Origin: an uncultured Coriobacteriaceae bacterium
GTDB taxonomy: Bacteria; Actinomycetota; Coriobacteriia; Coriobacteriales; Atopobiaceae
DNA length: 56,986 bases
Direction of reading: 5' to 3'
NCBI GenBank assembly: GCA_902780305.1
Contig: CACZFB010000009.1
Span: 1-56,986 of the forward strand
Numbering within the stretch: position 1 is the stretch's first letter; the number at the start of each line of letters is the position of its first letter. Below, one piece after another: positions 26,651 through 35,283 of the stretch. A model generated the notes under the pieces. It was given only the letters and a program-made list of their open reading frames with translations. It had not been told where the DNA came from and searched no databases. The translations under genes and the position numbers were made by a program.

Positions 26651-26703
26651 GGGCACGCCGACCATGGCATTGCAATGCCATGGTCGGCGTGCCCGCTTTT
26701 TTT
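26651..26703. terminator. Strong intrinsic terminator, 21-bp perfect stem
   Basis: Arms 26651-26671 and 26674-26694 are exact complements around GC, followed by a run of T at 26697-26703. It ends the smpB-flavin reductase-rubredoxin unit and stops just short of the convergent tetR gene. Confidence 0.93.
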
Positions 26704-26706
26704 GCG

Positions 26707-27270
26707 CTAGCAAAGCATAATGTGCATGGTCTCGGCCACGACGTCCACCAAAACCTGGTCGGAGGTTTGGGGGGATTGGGCCATAAGGCTAATGAGGCCC
26801 ACGATGACGATGTAGAAGCTCTCCCGTGGGTGGCTGAGGTGCGCCTGTCCCGCTTGCAAGGGAACGCGTTCCTTTTTGCGTGCGTAGTTTTGCGAGAGTC
26901 TCTTGGCGCTCTGCACGGAGAACTGCCTTCTTAGTATGAGGTTATTCTCGCGTGTCACGATGCTGGAAAACGAGTTGGGGTCCGAGAGGCATGAGCGTAG
27001 GTGGGCGATAACGCGCTCTAGGGATTGACGCGAGTGGTTGTGGTCGTACTCCACGCCCCAATTCTCGAATTGTTCCACAAAGTCGTCCACACGATTGTCC
27101 ACCACGGCATCAACGATGGCATCCTTGTTGGGAAAATAGTGATAGAACAGACTGCGGGCGACGCCCACCCGATCGCTGATGTCGCCTATGGTTGTGCCTG
27201 CGATGCCCTTTTGGGTAAAGAGCTCTAGTGCGGCCATAACAAACTGGTCGCGGCGCTTGTCTGTTTCCAT
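26707..27270 (-). CDS. TetR-family transcriptional regulator
   Basis: The protein has 187 residues. The ATG follows GGGGAGAACC. The N-terminal helix-turn-helix is canonical: FVMAALELFTQKGIAGTTIGDISDRVGVARSLFYHYFPNKDAIVDAVV (residues about 10-58). The remaining 130 residues are the helical ligand and dimer domain, with no family-specific motif I can name. It points away from ssrA and has a perfect TTGACA-GTT-TGTCAA palindrome 22 bases upstream of its start, so autorepression is likely. The target gene beyond itself is unknown. Confidence 0.9.
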   Translation of the reverse strand: METDKRRDQFVMAALELFTQKGIAGTTIGDISDRVGVARSLFYHYFPNKDAIVDAVVDNRVDDFVEQFENWGVEYDHNHSRQSLERVIAHLRSCLSDPNSFSSIVTRENNLILRRQFSVQSAKRLSQNYARKKERVPLQAGQAHLSHPRESFYIVIVGLISLMAQSPQTSDQVLVDVVAETMHIMLC

Positions 27271-27292
27271 GGTTCTCCCCCAGTGGCTTGGA

Positions 27293-27307
27293 TTGACAGT
27301 TTGTCAA
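27293..27307. promoter_or_regulatory. Candidate TetR operator palindrome
   Basis: TTGACA at 27293-27298 and TGTCAA at 27302-27307 are exact complements around GTT. It lies 22 bases upstream of the tetR ATG and downstream (on the minus strand) of a possible -10 TATACT at 27322-27317. That is a suitable place for repression. Confidence 0.5.
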
Positions 27308-27487
27308 CGGTTTTCAAGTATACAACATTCCAGCCAGAATGCTTGCCTGGCGGACAACGACACTGCGGGTAACCCCTATTGATAGGCAGACACATAGAGT
27401 GCGCGAAAGTGCCCGTATGCGATTCGCGTGTTTGGGGTAGACTAGTACCGTTGACAATCGCATGGTGGCCCAGGGCCCCAGCACGCC

Positions 27488-27853
27488 GGGGGTGACTGGT
27501 TTCGACAGGGTATGTTTGAGGCGGTAAGCAAGCCGTGGTCTCCTCGCCACGTTAAACAGGGGTACCGTCAAATTGAATTGACAACAATGATTCTTTCGAG
27601 GGCTATGCCCTCGCTGCTTAATTTAAACTAGCAGCCGTCAATCCGCAGGTTGCTCCCGCTTGCGGTGCGACGTCATCGAGGGAGACGCTCGCACGGACGT
27701 GGCTGGTATGCCGTGCGCTAAGATTGAACCAGCTAGGAAGCTGCGCGCTTGTTGCCAGGCGCAAGGTGACCGAAATCTAACTGGCAACTGAGCTTGGAGA
27801 AACCCGCCAGGAATGTGCTTTGGACCGGAGTTCGATTCTCCGCACCTCCACCA
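27488..27853 (+). ncRNA. ssrA: tmRNA (transfer-messenger RNA)
   Basis: The gene is 366 bases. The 5' end GGGGGTGACTGGTTTCGACA and the 3' T-arm GGAGTTCGATTCTCC with encoded CCA are diagnostic. The acceptor stem pairs GGGGGTG (27488-27494) with CACCTCC before ACCA. The T-stem CGGAG/CTCCG is perfect. An internal reading frame ending in ALAA-stop lies at 27580-27621. It acts with SmpB to rescue stalled ribosomes and tag the nascent peptide for proteolysis. Confidence 0.97.
27580..27621 (+). other. ssrA: tmRNA tag-peptide reading frame
   Basis: Reading back from GCTGCT-TAA gives DNNDSFEGYALAA followed by a stop. An in-frame TGA lies two codons before GAC, so the resume codon is probably GAC at 27580 (or the ATT before it). 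With the alanine from tmRNA the tag would be A-DNNDSFEGYALAA. Confidence 0.8.
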
Positions 27854-27860
27854 AAATACG

Positions 27861-27947
27861 AAGGGTCGAACTCGGTTTCTTGCCGGGACCCAAGTTCGCC
27901 CTTGTCTATAGCCTCGGAGTTAAGCGATGATGCTTGGCCCCGAGGCT
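27861..27947. terminator. Two hairpins downstream of ssrA
   Basis: AAGGG-T-CGAACT pairs with AGTTCGCCCTT across 27861-27902. AGCCTCGG (27910-27917) pairs with CCGAGGCT (27940-27947), followed by TTT. The second is the better terminator candidate for tmRNA. The boundary of the mobile island must lie close by. Confidence 0.45.
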
Positions 27948-27995
27948 TTAAGCCATACATCTAGTAGTGTTCACATTTAGCTGAGAGGATTAAAG

Positions 27996-28406
27996 CTACG
28001 CCAGGCAATCGAAGAAGCTCTCTAGAAGCTGTCCCTCGGGCGTGTCCTCCGGAGTGGTCTCAGCTACGTACTCGATGGTGCATCCCGCATCGTGGATGGC
28101 CTTCTTCGCTATCGCCGCGATGGCTTGGTCGCGTCCCAGCCTGTCGGCCTTCCAGAGTATCAAGACGGAGGGCTTGACCTCGCCGACCTTGGCGAGCATC
28201 TGCTGGAATCCCGGCCGCTCGTCCGGTGCGCCCGACCTCGCGGCGTCCCGATACTCTTTGACGATGGCGTATCCTTGCGCCTCCGCGTAGGCGTGTGCCC
28301 GCTCACGTTGCTGAGCTATTGAAGCCTCACTCTGCGCGGCGCTGGAAGACCTATAGTAGGCAATGGCGAGGTTGTTGTCGTTGCGTGCGAAATTGCTGGT
28401 TGCCAT
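27996..28406 (-). pseudogene. Truncated large serine recombinase (catalytic domain only)
   Basis: The remaining product has 136 residues. ATG 28406 follows GGAGTGTC, a leader resembling that of the full-length recombinase at 55330. It matches the first 137 or so residues of that protein nearly throughout (NDNNLAI-YYR-SS, ISGxx/ARSG, DRPG-QQML, LWKADRLGRD). Ser21 of the YxRxS motif is kept. It then stops at DCLA-TAG where the relative continues into the recombinase DNA-binding and zinc-ribbon domains. It points toward ssrA, 140 bases away. It is probably the remnant of an element that used the ssrA 3' end. Confidence 0.85.
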
Positions 28407-28682
28407 GACACTCCATTTCTGTATTCGGCGAATAAATGTATCGCGCCCTGCCGTAGGCATCTTCATTCAGGGGCGACACGCCATGGGCACGCGAATCCGT
28501 GCCCAGCGCATCTCGGAAGGACATTCATCGCAGGCCATCGGTGATCTATCTGTAGAACTCCCTGATGCGTGGGAGTTCGCCTTTGGTCGGGCCGGGGGCG
28601 TCCCTGTGTGCCTGGTAGCATGAGGCTACGGTGGGGCGCCTGTCACATATGATTAGAAAAGACGGGTCTTTGTTTTCGGTCC

Positions 28683-29102
28683 CTATTCTCCGCCCGCAAA
28701 GGCTGACGTACGGGAAGACGTGCGAGGTTTTAGGTAGTTGTATGCGTCTATGATGCCGTCGTATGTTATTTCATCCGGCTCAAGCATGTATTTGGCCCTC
28801 AGTTTGGACTCTACGTTAGGGAAGTCTTTGAAGTCCTCGGGACAAAATGCGAGTCTGAGCGCATCCACGATGACCTCGCGCTTATGCGCCCTCGTCGCTT
28901 CGTCGTCCCCGATCCTTTTGATGAACTTGTCCACCTCGGCCGTCACGCGGTCTAACGCGCCTGGTTGGTGGCAACTCATCGAGCCGAGTGCGGCGCACAG
29001 ATCATCGTCAGTGGCGCCATGCCCCATGAGTATCACGAACAGCACGTCGTAAAGCTGCATGAGAGCGGTGTGGTTCAGTGTGGTGGCTCGGGGGTTGGCC
29101 AT
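28683..29102 (-). CDS. Hypothetical protein, first gene of the replication block
   Basis: The protein has 139 residues. The ATG at 29102 follows AAAGGAGGG at good spacing. It is mostly helical and acidic, with no Cys-His cluster, signal peptide or membrane helix. The N-terminal LMQLYDVLFVILMGHGATDDDL and the Asp/Lys-rich middle give no family I recognise. It lies downstream of the primase/helicase gene on the same strand, 207 bases away. Its leader CCTCCTTTCGCGGGC (plus-strand reading) resembles that of the zinc-ribbon gene at 51090 in island 2. Confidence 0.65.
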   Translation of the reverse strand: MANPRATTLNHTALMQLYDVLFVILMGHGATDDDLCAALGSMSCHQPGALDRVTAEVDKFIKRIGDDEATRAHKREVIVDALRLAFCPEDFKDFPNVESKLRAKYMLEPDEITYDGIIDAYNYLKPRTSSRTSAFAGGE

Positions 29103-29309
29103 AGTGGCCCTCCTTTCGCGGGCCGTGTGGCCCTTGTGTCAAGCGACCCGCCCCGTGCGGGCCGCGTTTTGGTACCCCTGTTGCGGGTACCCCCATGGCC
29201 GCGCGCACGGTTGGCCCCATGTGCGCGGATTGGGGGCGCCTTCGCAGGTCACATGAGGCGGCTCGCGTTGCCGGGGCACCGAAAGCCGCTTCGAGATTCT
29301 AACGGTCCG

Positions 29310-31322
29310 CTACGCGAGTTCCTCGCTGGCTGGGACGACTTGCCAGACGTGTCGTCTGTTGGCTACCGCCATGAGCCCGATGAGAGCCAGCTGGTCTCGG
29401 CACGGGCCGTCCAGCGAACGGACTTCGGCAAGGGTCGCGCCACCTTGGAGGAGGGCGTCGGGCGGTCTGTGCGCACTCACCCCCTGGAAGAGGCCCCAGT
29501 TGCGTTGGATGGCGCCAGCGTATTCCTCGACGACCTCCGCGAATCTCGGATATGGCAGCAAAGGAATTTCGCACGGGGTCTCGGAAATGTCTGCCAGCGC
29601 CCGCTCGTTGTGCTCTGTCAGCTCCCTCGTGAGCCAGTCACGGTGCTCGATGCCCGCGGGGTAGACGGCGGTGAATTTGCGTGATCCGGTGAGGGGTGCT
29701 CGGACCTGGGACGTTCGATAGCCCTCGGCCTTGAGCAGGCGCGAGAAGCTGTTTCGCTGGAGCCTTCCCTTGTCCCCGCCACCGTTGTCGTGGTGCCATG
29801 CCGCGTAGCGACCGAGGACGGCGGCTATGTCCTGGGACATCAGGATCTGGTCCGGATGGAAGCAGAGGTGGGCGCCCCGTCGTGCGAGACTCTCGTCGTA
29901 GTAGTAGGATGAGCGACCGCCGACATCCCTGAGGTCACTTAGGTGTCTGCTGGCGGACTCCGTCATCCACGCAGGGTAGATCAGCGCTCGTTCGCGGCCG
30001 AGCGGTCCGAAACGCACTAGATGGGGGCATGTCCAACCGCTGCCGAAGACGTCCACCTCGCCGAAGAAGTCGCTTACGCTGTTTCCCAGGCCGAGCCACT
30101 CTCGCTTGAGGCGCTCCGACTCCCTGGTCTTGACGTAGCCGTCCTGCCGGACCATCATCTCAACGCCCTTGAGCGCGAGGTTCAGGAGGAAGCTCATCGC
30201 CCTGGGGTCCTCCGTTATTAGGCGGTGGAACTCCTTGATGATGGGAAGCTCGCCCTTGGCCGCGTCCGGGTTCTCCTTGTACTCCTGGTAGAACGGCACC
30301 ACGGTGAGGCGCCTCTCCCACGCATTCGTGGCGTGCTCGGTCTGGGCCAGCTGCAGGGGGTGGTTCGTGAGCACTATCATCGTGGGGTCGCTCACCGTGA
30401 CGGGGGCGGTCCCGTACTTCGGCTCGACGTCGATGGGGTCGCCGCCGGTCCAGCCCTTGAGCGTGGAGCAGACGTCGTTCGACAGGGCACCGTCCGAGAG
30501 GTCGTCGTCCACGAAGCCGATCTTGCCGAGCAACATCGCCCCTTGGAAGCCGGCGAGCTTGTGCAGCTTGCCCTTGAAGAATGCGCTTGGCGAGAACATC
30601 GCGTAGCGAACGCGGCTCAGCACCCCCTTCGAGTCCGACCCATGGGGACCGTACAGGCACGCGATCCCCTTGTACTCGGCGCTAGGGCACAGGCACGAGG
30701 AGAGGCATGTCTGGACGACGAGCCAGGCAAGCCAAGGGTCGCCCTGCGCGACCTCGAGGAGCCAGCGCTCGACGAACTCGTGCTCGGTGGCGTAGGCGTC
30801 GTAGACGCACCCGAGGCGCCGCGCCGACGTGATGTGGTCGTCGGCAGAAAGCCTCCCCACCACCTCCACGATTCCCTGGCCGGGGCCCGGCATCGTGTTG
30901 ATCCGGATGATGGTGCCCTTTGCGTCGCAGAAGATGTTTCGGCTCGACCGGAAGATGAGCCCACGATCCTCGGCGTCGGCGAGCTCGTCCTCAACGTCCT
31001 GCATGACGTCGTCGTAGGCGCGTCGGGGCAGATTCGGGACGTAGAGCTTGAGCACCTTCCCGAGCCATGCCCTCCCGCTCACGTAGATGTTGTCGCAGCC
31101 CGGCTCGTCCTTGTCGGTCTTGAGGAAGTGGGGCTCGTCGTCGATCACGCAGAGGTTGTGGCGCTTGACGAGGAACTTGGCGCAGTTCGTGCCGTTGAGC
31201 GACCTCGCCTTCTTCCCCTTCTCGGTCGTCGCCTGGAGCTCGTAGTCTTCTGCGGCCTGCTGCCGCCTGAGCAGCAGGACCGCTGGGTTAGGCTTGCGCG
31301 TCCTCCGCTCACTCATCGCCAT
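29310..31322 (-). CDS. Superfamily 3 helicase / phage-plasmid primase-type protein
   Basis: The protein has 670 residues. Residues about 150-420 follow the D5/P4-like SF3 helicase plan: a P-loop region CLYGPHGSDSKGVLSRVR (Lys232), a Walker B-like KIGFVDDDLSDG, and motif C VLTNHPLQLAQ, followed by WERRLTVVPF, the usual arginine region. The P-loop is odd: GK[ST] is replaced by SKG. The C-terminal 200 residues are probably winged helix and DNA binding. It overlaps the prim-pol gene upstream by 14 bases, so the two are translationally coupled and together should unwind and prime the element's own origin. Confidence 0.85.
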   Translation of the reverse strand: MAMSERRTRKPNPAVLLLRRQQAAEDYELQATTEKGKKARSLNGTNCAKFLVKRHNLCVIDDEPHFLKTDKDEPGCDNIYVSGRAWLGKVLKLYVPNLPRRAYDDVMQDVEDELADAEDRGLIFRSSRNIFCDAKGTIIRINTMPGPGQGIVEVVGRLSADDHITSARRLGCVYDAYATEHEFVERWLLEVAQGDPWLAWLVVQTCLSSCLCPSAEYKGIACLYGPHGSDSKGVLSRVRYAMFSPSAFFKGKLHKLAGFQGAMLLGKIGFVDDDLSDGALSNDVCSTLKGWTGGDPIDVEPKYGTAPVTVSDPTMIVLTNHPLQLAQTEHATNAWERRLTVVPFYQEYKENPDAAKGELPIIKEFHRLITEDPRAMSFLLNLALKGVEMMVRQDGYVKTRESERLKREWLGLGNSVSDFFGEVDVFGSGWTCPHLVRFGPLGRERALIYPAWMTESASRHLSDLRDVGGRSSYYYDESLARRGAHLCFHPDQILMSQDIAAVLGRYAAWHHDNGGGDKGRLQRNSFSRLLKAEGYRTSQVRAPLTGSRKFTAVYPAGIEHRDWLTRELTEHNERALADISETPCEIPLLPYPRFAEVVEEYAGAIQRNWGLFQGVSAHRPPDALLQGGATLAEVRSLDGPCRDQLALIGLMAVANRRHVWQVVPASEELA

Positions 31323-32664
31323 CGACCTCCCAGCATGACATCACGGCAATGGCCGCCTGCATGGCGGCGTCGCCGTCGAGGCCGGTCCTGCGAACCGCGT
31401 CCGAGAGCTGGCGCACCGTCGAGTTCAGCGGTGCGGCGCCGAGCTGCGGGATTGGCATGGCGCGCCGTATCGCGGCGAGCTCGTCGTCGCCGAGCTCCAC
31501 GCCGTTGCGGGCGGAGAGCAGGGGGAGCACCTCCTCCTCCATCACGTCCGGGTCGCATCCGCGCGCGACGAGGCTGATTGCTGCCGCGGCGGTGCCGACC
31601 TCGTCGCTGTCCTGCCTCCTGGGGTCGTACCAGAACGGCCTACGCTCGTCGCCTGCGGAGGACATGACGTATGCGACCGCACTGGCCGACGTCATCTCTC
31701 CGTACGAGCGCCCGTCGGCCGAGTGTACCTCGTCCCACTTGTCGCGCATCGCGCCGTTCTCTCTGAGCCAGTCCTCTGCGCAGCGCTTCGTCAGCGAGAC
31801 GCGCTCGGCATCGTCGAGGTCGAGGTGGAGCCTGTCGAGGGTTCCCGCGGCCATGGTGCAGACGGCCGAGTCTCGCCGGGACCCGTCGAAGCCGTAGCGC
31901 TCGAGGGGGTACTTCCGTCCCGTCATCTCGCGCTCCACGATCGAGACGATCGTCTCGCCGCCCTTGACGCTCTCGACGTCGATGGAGTCCGCCGCCACCG
32001 CGCTGACCGACTCCCTTTGCGCGGCGGCGAGCCCTTCGAGCAGGGGCATGACCGACTCCCCGTCACGGCTCCCCGTGATCTCGTTGCCGGTGAACGTCAC
32101 GTTGTGCCTGCTGATCAGCAGCTCGTAGCTACCGTCGGGGGACTTCCAGGCGATCTTCCCCGCGGCTATCGGATAGCGCTCGCAAAGGTCCTCGAGGAGC
32201 TCCTTGCGTAGCGCGACGTGGACGCCCTCGCCGGAGAGGGACTTCTCCGCATAGACGCCCTCGGGACACGACTGGGCAAGTTGCTTAATCGCGTCGCTTG
32301 CGGCTGGCTCAATGTCGAGCACGACGAGGCGGGTGGCGTCACCGAGTCGCACGCAGACGTTGTCCCAGCGCGGGTCTACCTCGACGAGGCGTGACAGGTC
32401 GAGGCCGGCGACGTCGGAAAGCGTGCCGTAGTCCCCCTCGTGCCTGGGTGACGCATGCCATGGGTGGCCGAGCGCAATCGACGCGCATGCCGTGGGCGCC
32501 TTGGTCCCCGGGTCGGTCACGCAGCAGACCTCCGAGTCACCGATCAGTTCGCCCACGGGCGAGGCGAGGATCGTCGCCGCGGCGCGTGGTGGCCGAGGCT
32601 CACCGGCGTTGGTTGGTGGATGGGACGGGTTGGATTTTGGGTTGTCGTTGTGCACGACGCCCAC
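31309..32664 (-). CDS. Primase-polymerase (AEP-type) replication protein
   Basis: The protein has 451 residues. The GTG at 32664 lies after AAGAAAGG; a second GTG nine bases in is also possible. Residues 105-150 carry the archaeo-eukaryotic primase pattern VRLGDATRLVVLDIEP (Asp117, Glu119) and KSLSGEGVHVAL (His149), the metal and nucleotide-binding motifs of plasmid prim-pols. The C-terminal 250 residues are helical, Asp/Glu-rich, and probably link to the helicase. The stop overlaps the helicase start. The arrangement prim-pol plus SF3 helicase as separate genes resembles a split P4-type alpha protein. Confidence 0.8.
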   Translation of the reverse strand: MGVVHNDNPKSNPSHPPTNAGEPRPPRAAATILASPVGELIGDSEVCCVTDPGTKAPTACASIALGHPWHASPRHEGDYGTLSDVAGLDLSRLVEVDPRWDNVCVRLGDATRLVVLDIEPAASDAIKQLAQSCPEGVYAEKSLSGEGVHVALRKELLEDLCERYPIAAGKIAWKSPDGSYELLISRHNVTFTGNEITGSRDGESVMPLLEGLAAAQRESVSAVAADSIDVESVKGGETIVSIVEREMTGRKYPLERYGFDGSRRDSAVCTMAAGTLDRLHLDLDDAERVSLTKRCAEDWLRENGAMRDKWDEVHSADGRSYGEMTSASAVAYVMSSAGDERRPFWYDPRRQDSDEVGTAAAAISLVARGCDPDVMEEEVLPLLSARNGVELGDDELAAIRRAMPIPQLGAAPLNSTVRQLSDAVRRTGLDGDAAMQAAIAVMSCWEVDGDE

Positions 32665-33019
32665 CGCCTTTCTTCTCGCGGGAATTGGGTACGATGAAAT
32701 GGTCTCAATCCCGCTTTCGGGGTGGTGGGGTCTGCCGAACGGTTTCTCGCCCCGAATGCATCGTCCCGCGTCGCAACAAGCTGCGGATGGATGCCTTGCG
32801 CGTCTAGGCGGGCCACATGCTCCGTGACCAGCGGTAATGCCCCGTATGCCTAGATGGTCAGATGGATAGACACAGCTAAGTGAAGTTTCCTTGCTGGGTG
32901 TCGCTCATGTGTTTGTACGGCGCCGGCCACATCTGGGCATCTGGCCAATCGCGTGATACGACCGGAGTTCCTCCTGATGGGGCCGGATGCGGCCTTGCCT
33001 GGATAACGATGGTGGGAAC
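32665..33019. other. Gap between the prim-pol and the 533-residue gene
   Basis: The gap is 355 bases. No credible reading frame with a ribosome site was found on either strand. It presumably holds the promoter of the minus-strand prim-pol/helicase operon. I see no clear -35/-10 pair and no notable repeat. Confidence 0.4.
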
Positions 33020-34621
33020 CTATCCGAGCTCGGTGAAGGTCGCCGGCCAGGGCTCGACGAAGGGATTGCTCTTGTCCGGTGCGGTCGCCAGCTCGTCGTC
33101 CGAGTCGAGCCAGTCGGCTGCATCGACGTGCAGGTGGCGGAAAGCGGGTATGAGCTCCCGGTCGGCGCCGACCTTCCCGACGTGGTCCCTGGCGGCCCGG
33201 CTCCGGTTGTCCCAGTACTTCTCGACGTCCGCCCAGTCGCAGTGGGACTCGCCGAAGCCGATGGCGTCGTCTTTGCCGCAGAGTCGCTTGCGGAGCGCGA
33301 TCATCAGACAGGCTTCGAGGCATCGCTCCCACCCGTCATGCGGCCTCGGCCTGAACTCGCCCTTTTTCTTGACTCCGGCGAGTCGCGGGGGCCTATGCTC
33401 GGTCTCCTTCACGCGCTCGGATTCTTCGGGATACCAACTGCGCAGGTCGTGTACGACGAGCTCGCAGAGAAGATATGTCAGATACGACACGGTGCTCGTC
33501 ATGTCCTTGCTCGTCGCACGCTCGCGCTTAAGGCTCTCACTGGCGGTGATCGACGGGGAGACCTCGCGTGGCACCGGCGAATGCCGGCGCTCCATCACCT
33601 GACGCCACAGCGAGTCGTTGACGCCCGCGCTCGCAGAGACTTCGTACGTCGGTAGGGTGCGTATGACGATCGTGTCGTCATCTCCCCGTTCGACGGTCAC
33701 GTCCGGGACGCGAAGGGTCCCGCCCTCGAGGATCCAGCGAAACGCTTCAGCCTTGGTAACGGTGGGCCACATCCGTCGGACCTGCGAGGCGCCGACGCAC
33801 GCGACATACTCGGGGTTGGTGTTCTCCAGGCAGACTTGCGGCCCCCGTGAGGCCACCGCCTTGCCGACCCATGTGACAGCCTTGTCGCAGACGTTAAGGA
33901 TGGCCTTGTACCACGGAGGCGGTGACGACGCTTTCGTGCCGCGACCGCTCGTATGCTCGAGCGCGAGGAGGTCCTCGTGGAAGGCGTCGTCGAGGGAGAG
34001 GTGGGTTCTGTCCTCCCACCTTTTGTCGGCATATTCGAGCAGTCCGGCTGCCAGGCGCGAGACGAAGGCGAAGTAGAGGCGCTCCGCGCTTGGGTTCGCG
34101 AAGCTGGCGGACGCAACCGCCGAATCGGGACCTGACCGATCGGGCGTGCGGCCGGAGAGCGTGACGGACATCCAGAGCGCGAGCGGGTCCCAGCCCGTCA
34201 CCCCCAAGGCGAGCACCTGGTTCTCGTCAATCCCGGTCGCCAGCGACATCTCACGGGCGTGCACCTCAGGAAGCGTCATGCGCCAGACTCCGGAAGGCGA
34301 GCTTGCCCCCGCGTAGGCCACGACCTCCTCGTGGCCTGGCACGGGCATCCGATCGCCCTCCTGGGCCCTGTCACGTGCGAGGCGCAGAAGCCTGTCCGTC
34401 GCGCTCTCGCGAGGGTCCGCCGCACCATCGTCGTCAGCCAGGATTTCCCAGGCGGCGCTTGCCAGGTCGGCGTCTGAGTAGACGTGTCCGCACTCGCGTT
34501 CGATCGCGTTGCGCACCGGAACGGCGAAGGTGGCGACGACGTCGTCTGCGAAGCGCCTGTCGAGCTCGTTGAGGTGGCCGTCCACTCCCCACGCGGACGT
34601 CCCGCCAATCGTCCCGCACAT
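33020..34621 (-). CDS. Unrecognised 533-residue island protein
   Basis: The ATG at 34621 follows GGGGAGG at about 8 bases. The protein is soluble and hydrophilic, with no signal peptide or membrane helix. Visible stretches are an N-terminal helical region (ADLASAAWEILADDD), a central region with single Cys residues (VCDKAVTW, VCLENTNPEYVACVG) and a Trp-rich C-terminus (CDWADVEKYWDNRSRAARDH, then DAADWLD). I recognise no catalytic or DNA-binding motif. Its position beside the replication genes and opposite two small plus-strand genes suggests an accessory or cargo function of the element. Confidence 0.7.
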   Translation of the reverse strand: MCGTIGGTSAWGVDGHLNELDRRFADDVVATFAVPVRNAIERECGHVYSDADLASAAWEILADDDGAADPRESATDRLLRLARDRAQEGDRMPVPGHEEVVAYAGASSPSGVWRMTLPEVHAREMSLATGIDENQVLALGVTGWDPLALWMSVTLSGRTPDRSGPDSAVASASFANPSAERLYFAFVSRLAAGLLEYADKRWEDRTHLSLDDAFHEDLLALEHTSGRGTKASSPPPWYKAILNVCDKAVTWVGKAVASRGPQVCLENTNPEYVACVGASQVRRMWPTVTKAEAFRWILEGGTLRVPDVTVERGDDDTIVIRTLPTYEVSASAGVNDSLWRQVMERRHSPVPREVSPSITASESLKRERATSKDMTSTVSYLTYLLCELVVHDLRSWYPEESERVKETEHRPPRLAGVKKKGEFRPRPHDGWERCLEACLMIALRKRLCGKDDAIGFGESHCDWADVEKYWDNRSRAARDHVGKVGADRELIPAFRHLHVDAADWLDSDDELATAPDKSNPFVEPWPATFTELG

Positions 34622-34735
34622 TCTCGGTGCCTCCCCCCGATGCGATGGCCGGTAGCAGCCATAGGCGTGATGGTCAGTGGAAATCGTAGGCGTCCCTCAT
34701 CGAGGGCAACGTGACAATTCGGCGACGTGCCCTGC

Positions 34736-34780
34736 CTTCGGGGCGACGCGCCGTCTGCCGACGGCAGCCACCCCGAAGGG
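34736..34780. repeat. Nested inverted repeat in a divergent intergenic region
   Basis: CCTTCGGGG pairs with CCCCGAAGG across about 34736-34780, and an inner CCGTC-TGCC-GACGG stem sits inside. It lies between the divergent genes starting at 34621 (minus) and 34850 (plus), so it may be a regulatory structure rather than a terminator. Confidence 0.4.
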
Positions 34781-34849
34781 ACGGAAACGTATTCTTGTGG
34801 GTGTACGAACCGGCACAAAACGGCCCAAGGGCAGAAAGAAGGCATTCCG

Positions 34850-35242
34850 ATGTACGAGCGATTCCACTTGACCAGATCCCCAGAGTCCGCAGGCGCGCCA
34901 CAGATCCCGACCGACCTCCCGCCAATGCAGGTCGGCTCTCCGAGACAACGTGAGGTGGCGGAGGAGATCCGCGAGGAGTACGTGGACGGGGCGAACTTCG
35001 CGCTTATGTGGTGGCTCGGCTACACCGACGACGGGGAGACGAGCGCGCGACGCGCGCTTGGCCTCCTTATGCCGCGGTGTGAGGCGGAGGCCATCGCACG
35101 CTCGATCAAGAAGTTCGTGAGCGCCGGACCGGGACTGGACGCGACCATGTGGCTGGACTGGTACAAGAGCCGCCCCTACCGGTCGGGGAAGTCCGCCGTT
35201 GGAAGTCTGCACCAGCAGATTACCAAATCTCGAACGGCTTAG
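34850..35242 (+). CDS. Small hypothetical island protein
   Basis: The protein has 130 residues. ATG 34850 is chosen because AGAAGG lies about 7 bases upstream; the frame is open to 34727 without a better site. The N-terminal 35 residues are Pro/Ser-rich. The rest is helical (REVAEEIREEYVDGANFALMWW, then AEAIARSIKKFVSAG). No family is recognised. It is followed after 41 bases by another small gene on the same strand, likely one operon divergent from the 533-residue gene. Confidence 0.6.
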   Translation: MYERFHLTRSPESAGAPQIPTDLPPMQVGSPRQREVAEEIREEYVDGANFALMWWLGYTDDGETSARRALGLLMPRCEAEAIARSIKKFVSAGPGLDATMWLDWYKSRPYRSGKSAVGSLHQQITKSRTA

Positions 35243-35283
35243 CGACAACTTACGCACGAACGCCCAGGATGGAGGGGGATCAC

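Noticed and set aside
27451..27487. TTGACA at 27454 as the -35 of the ssrA promoter
   Set aside because: No -10-like hexamer lies 16-18 bases downstream, so the pair is not supported.
30225..31577. Plus-strand 450-codon frame opposite the helicase
   Set aside because: Overlaps two well-supported minus-strand replication genes and has an Arg/Val-rich shadow composition.
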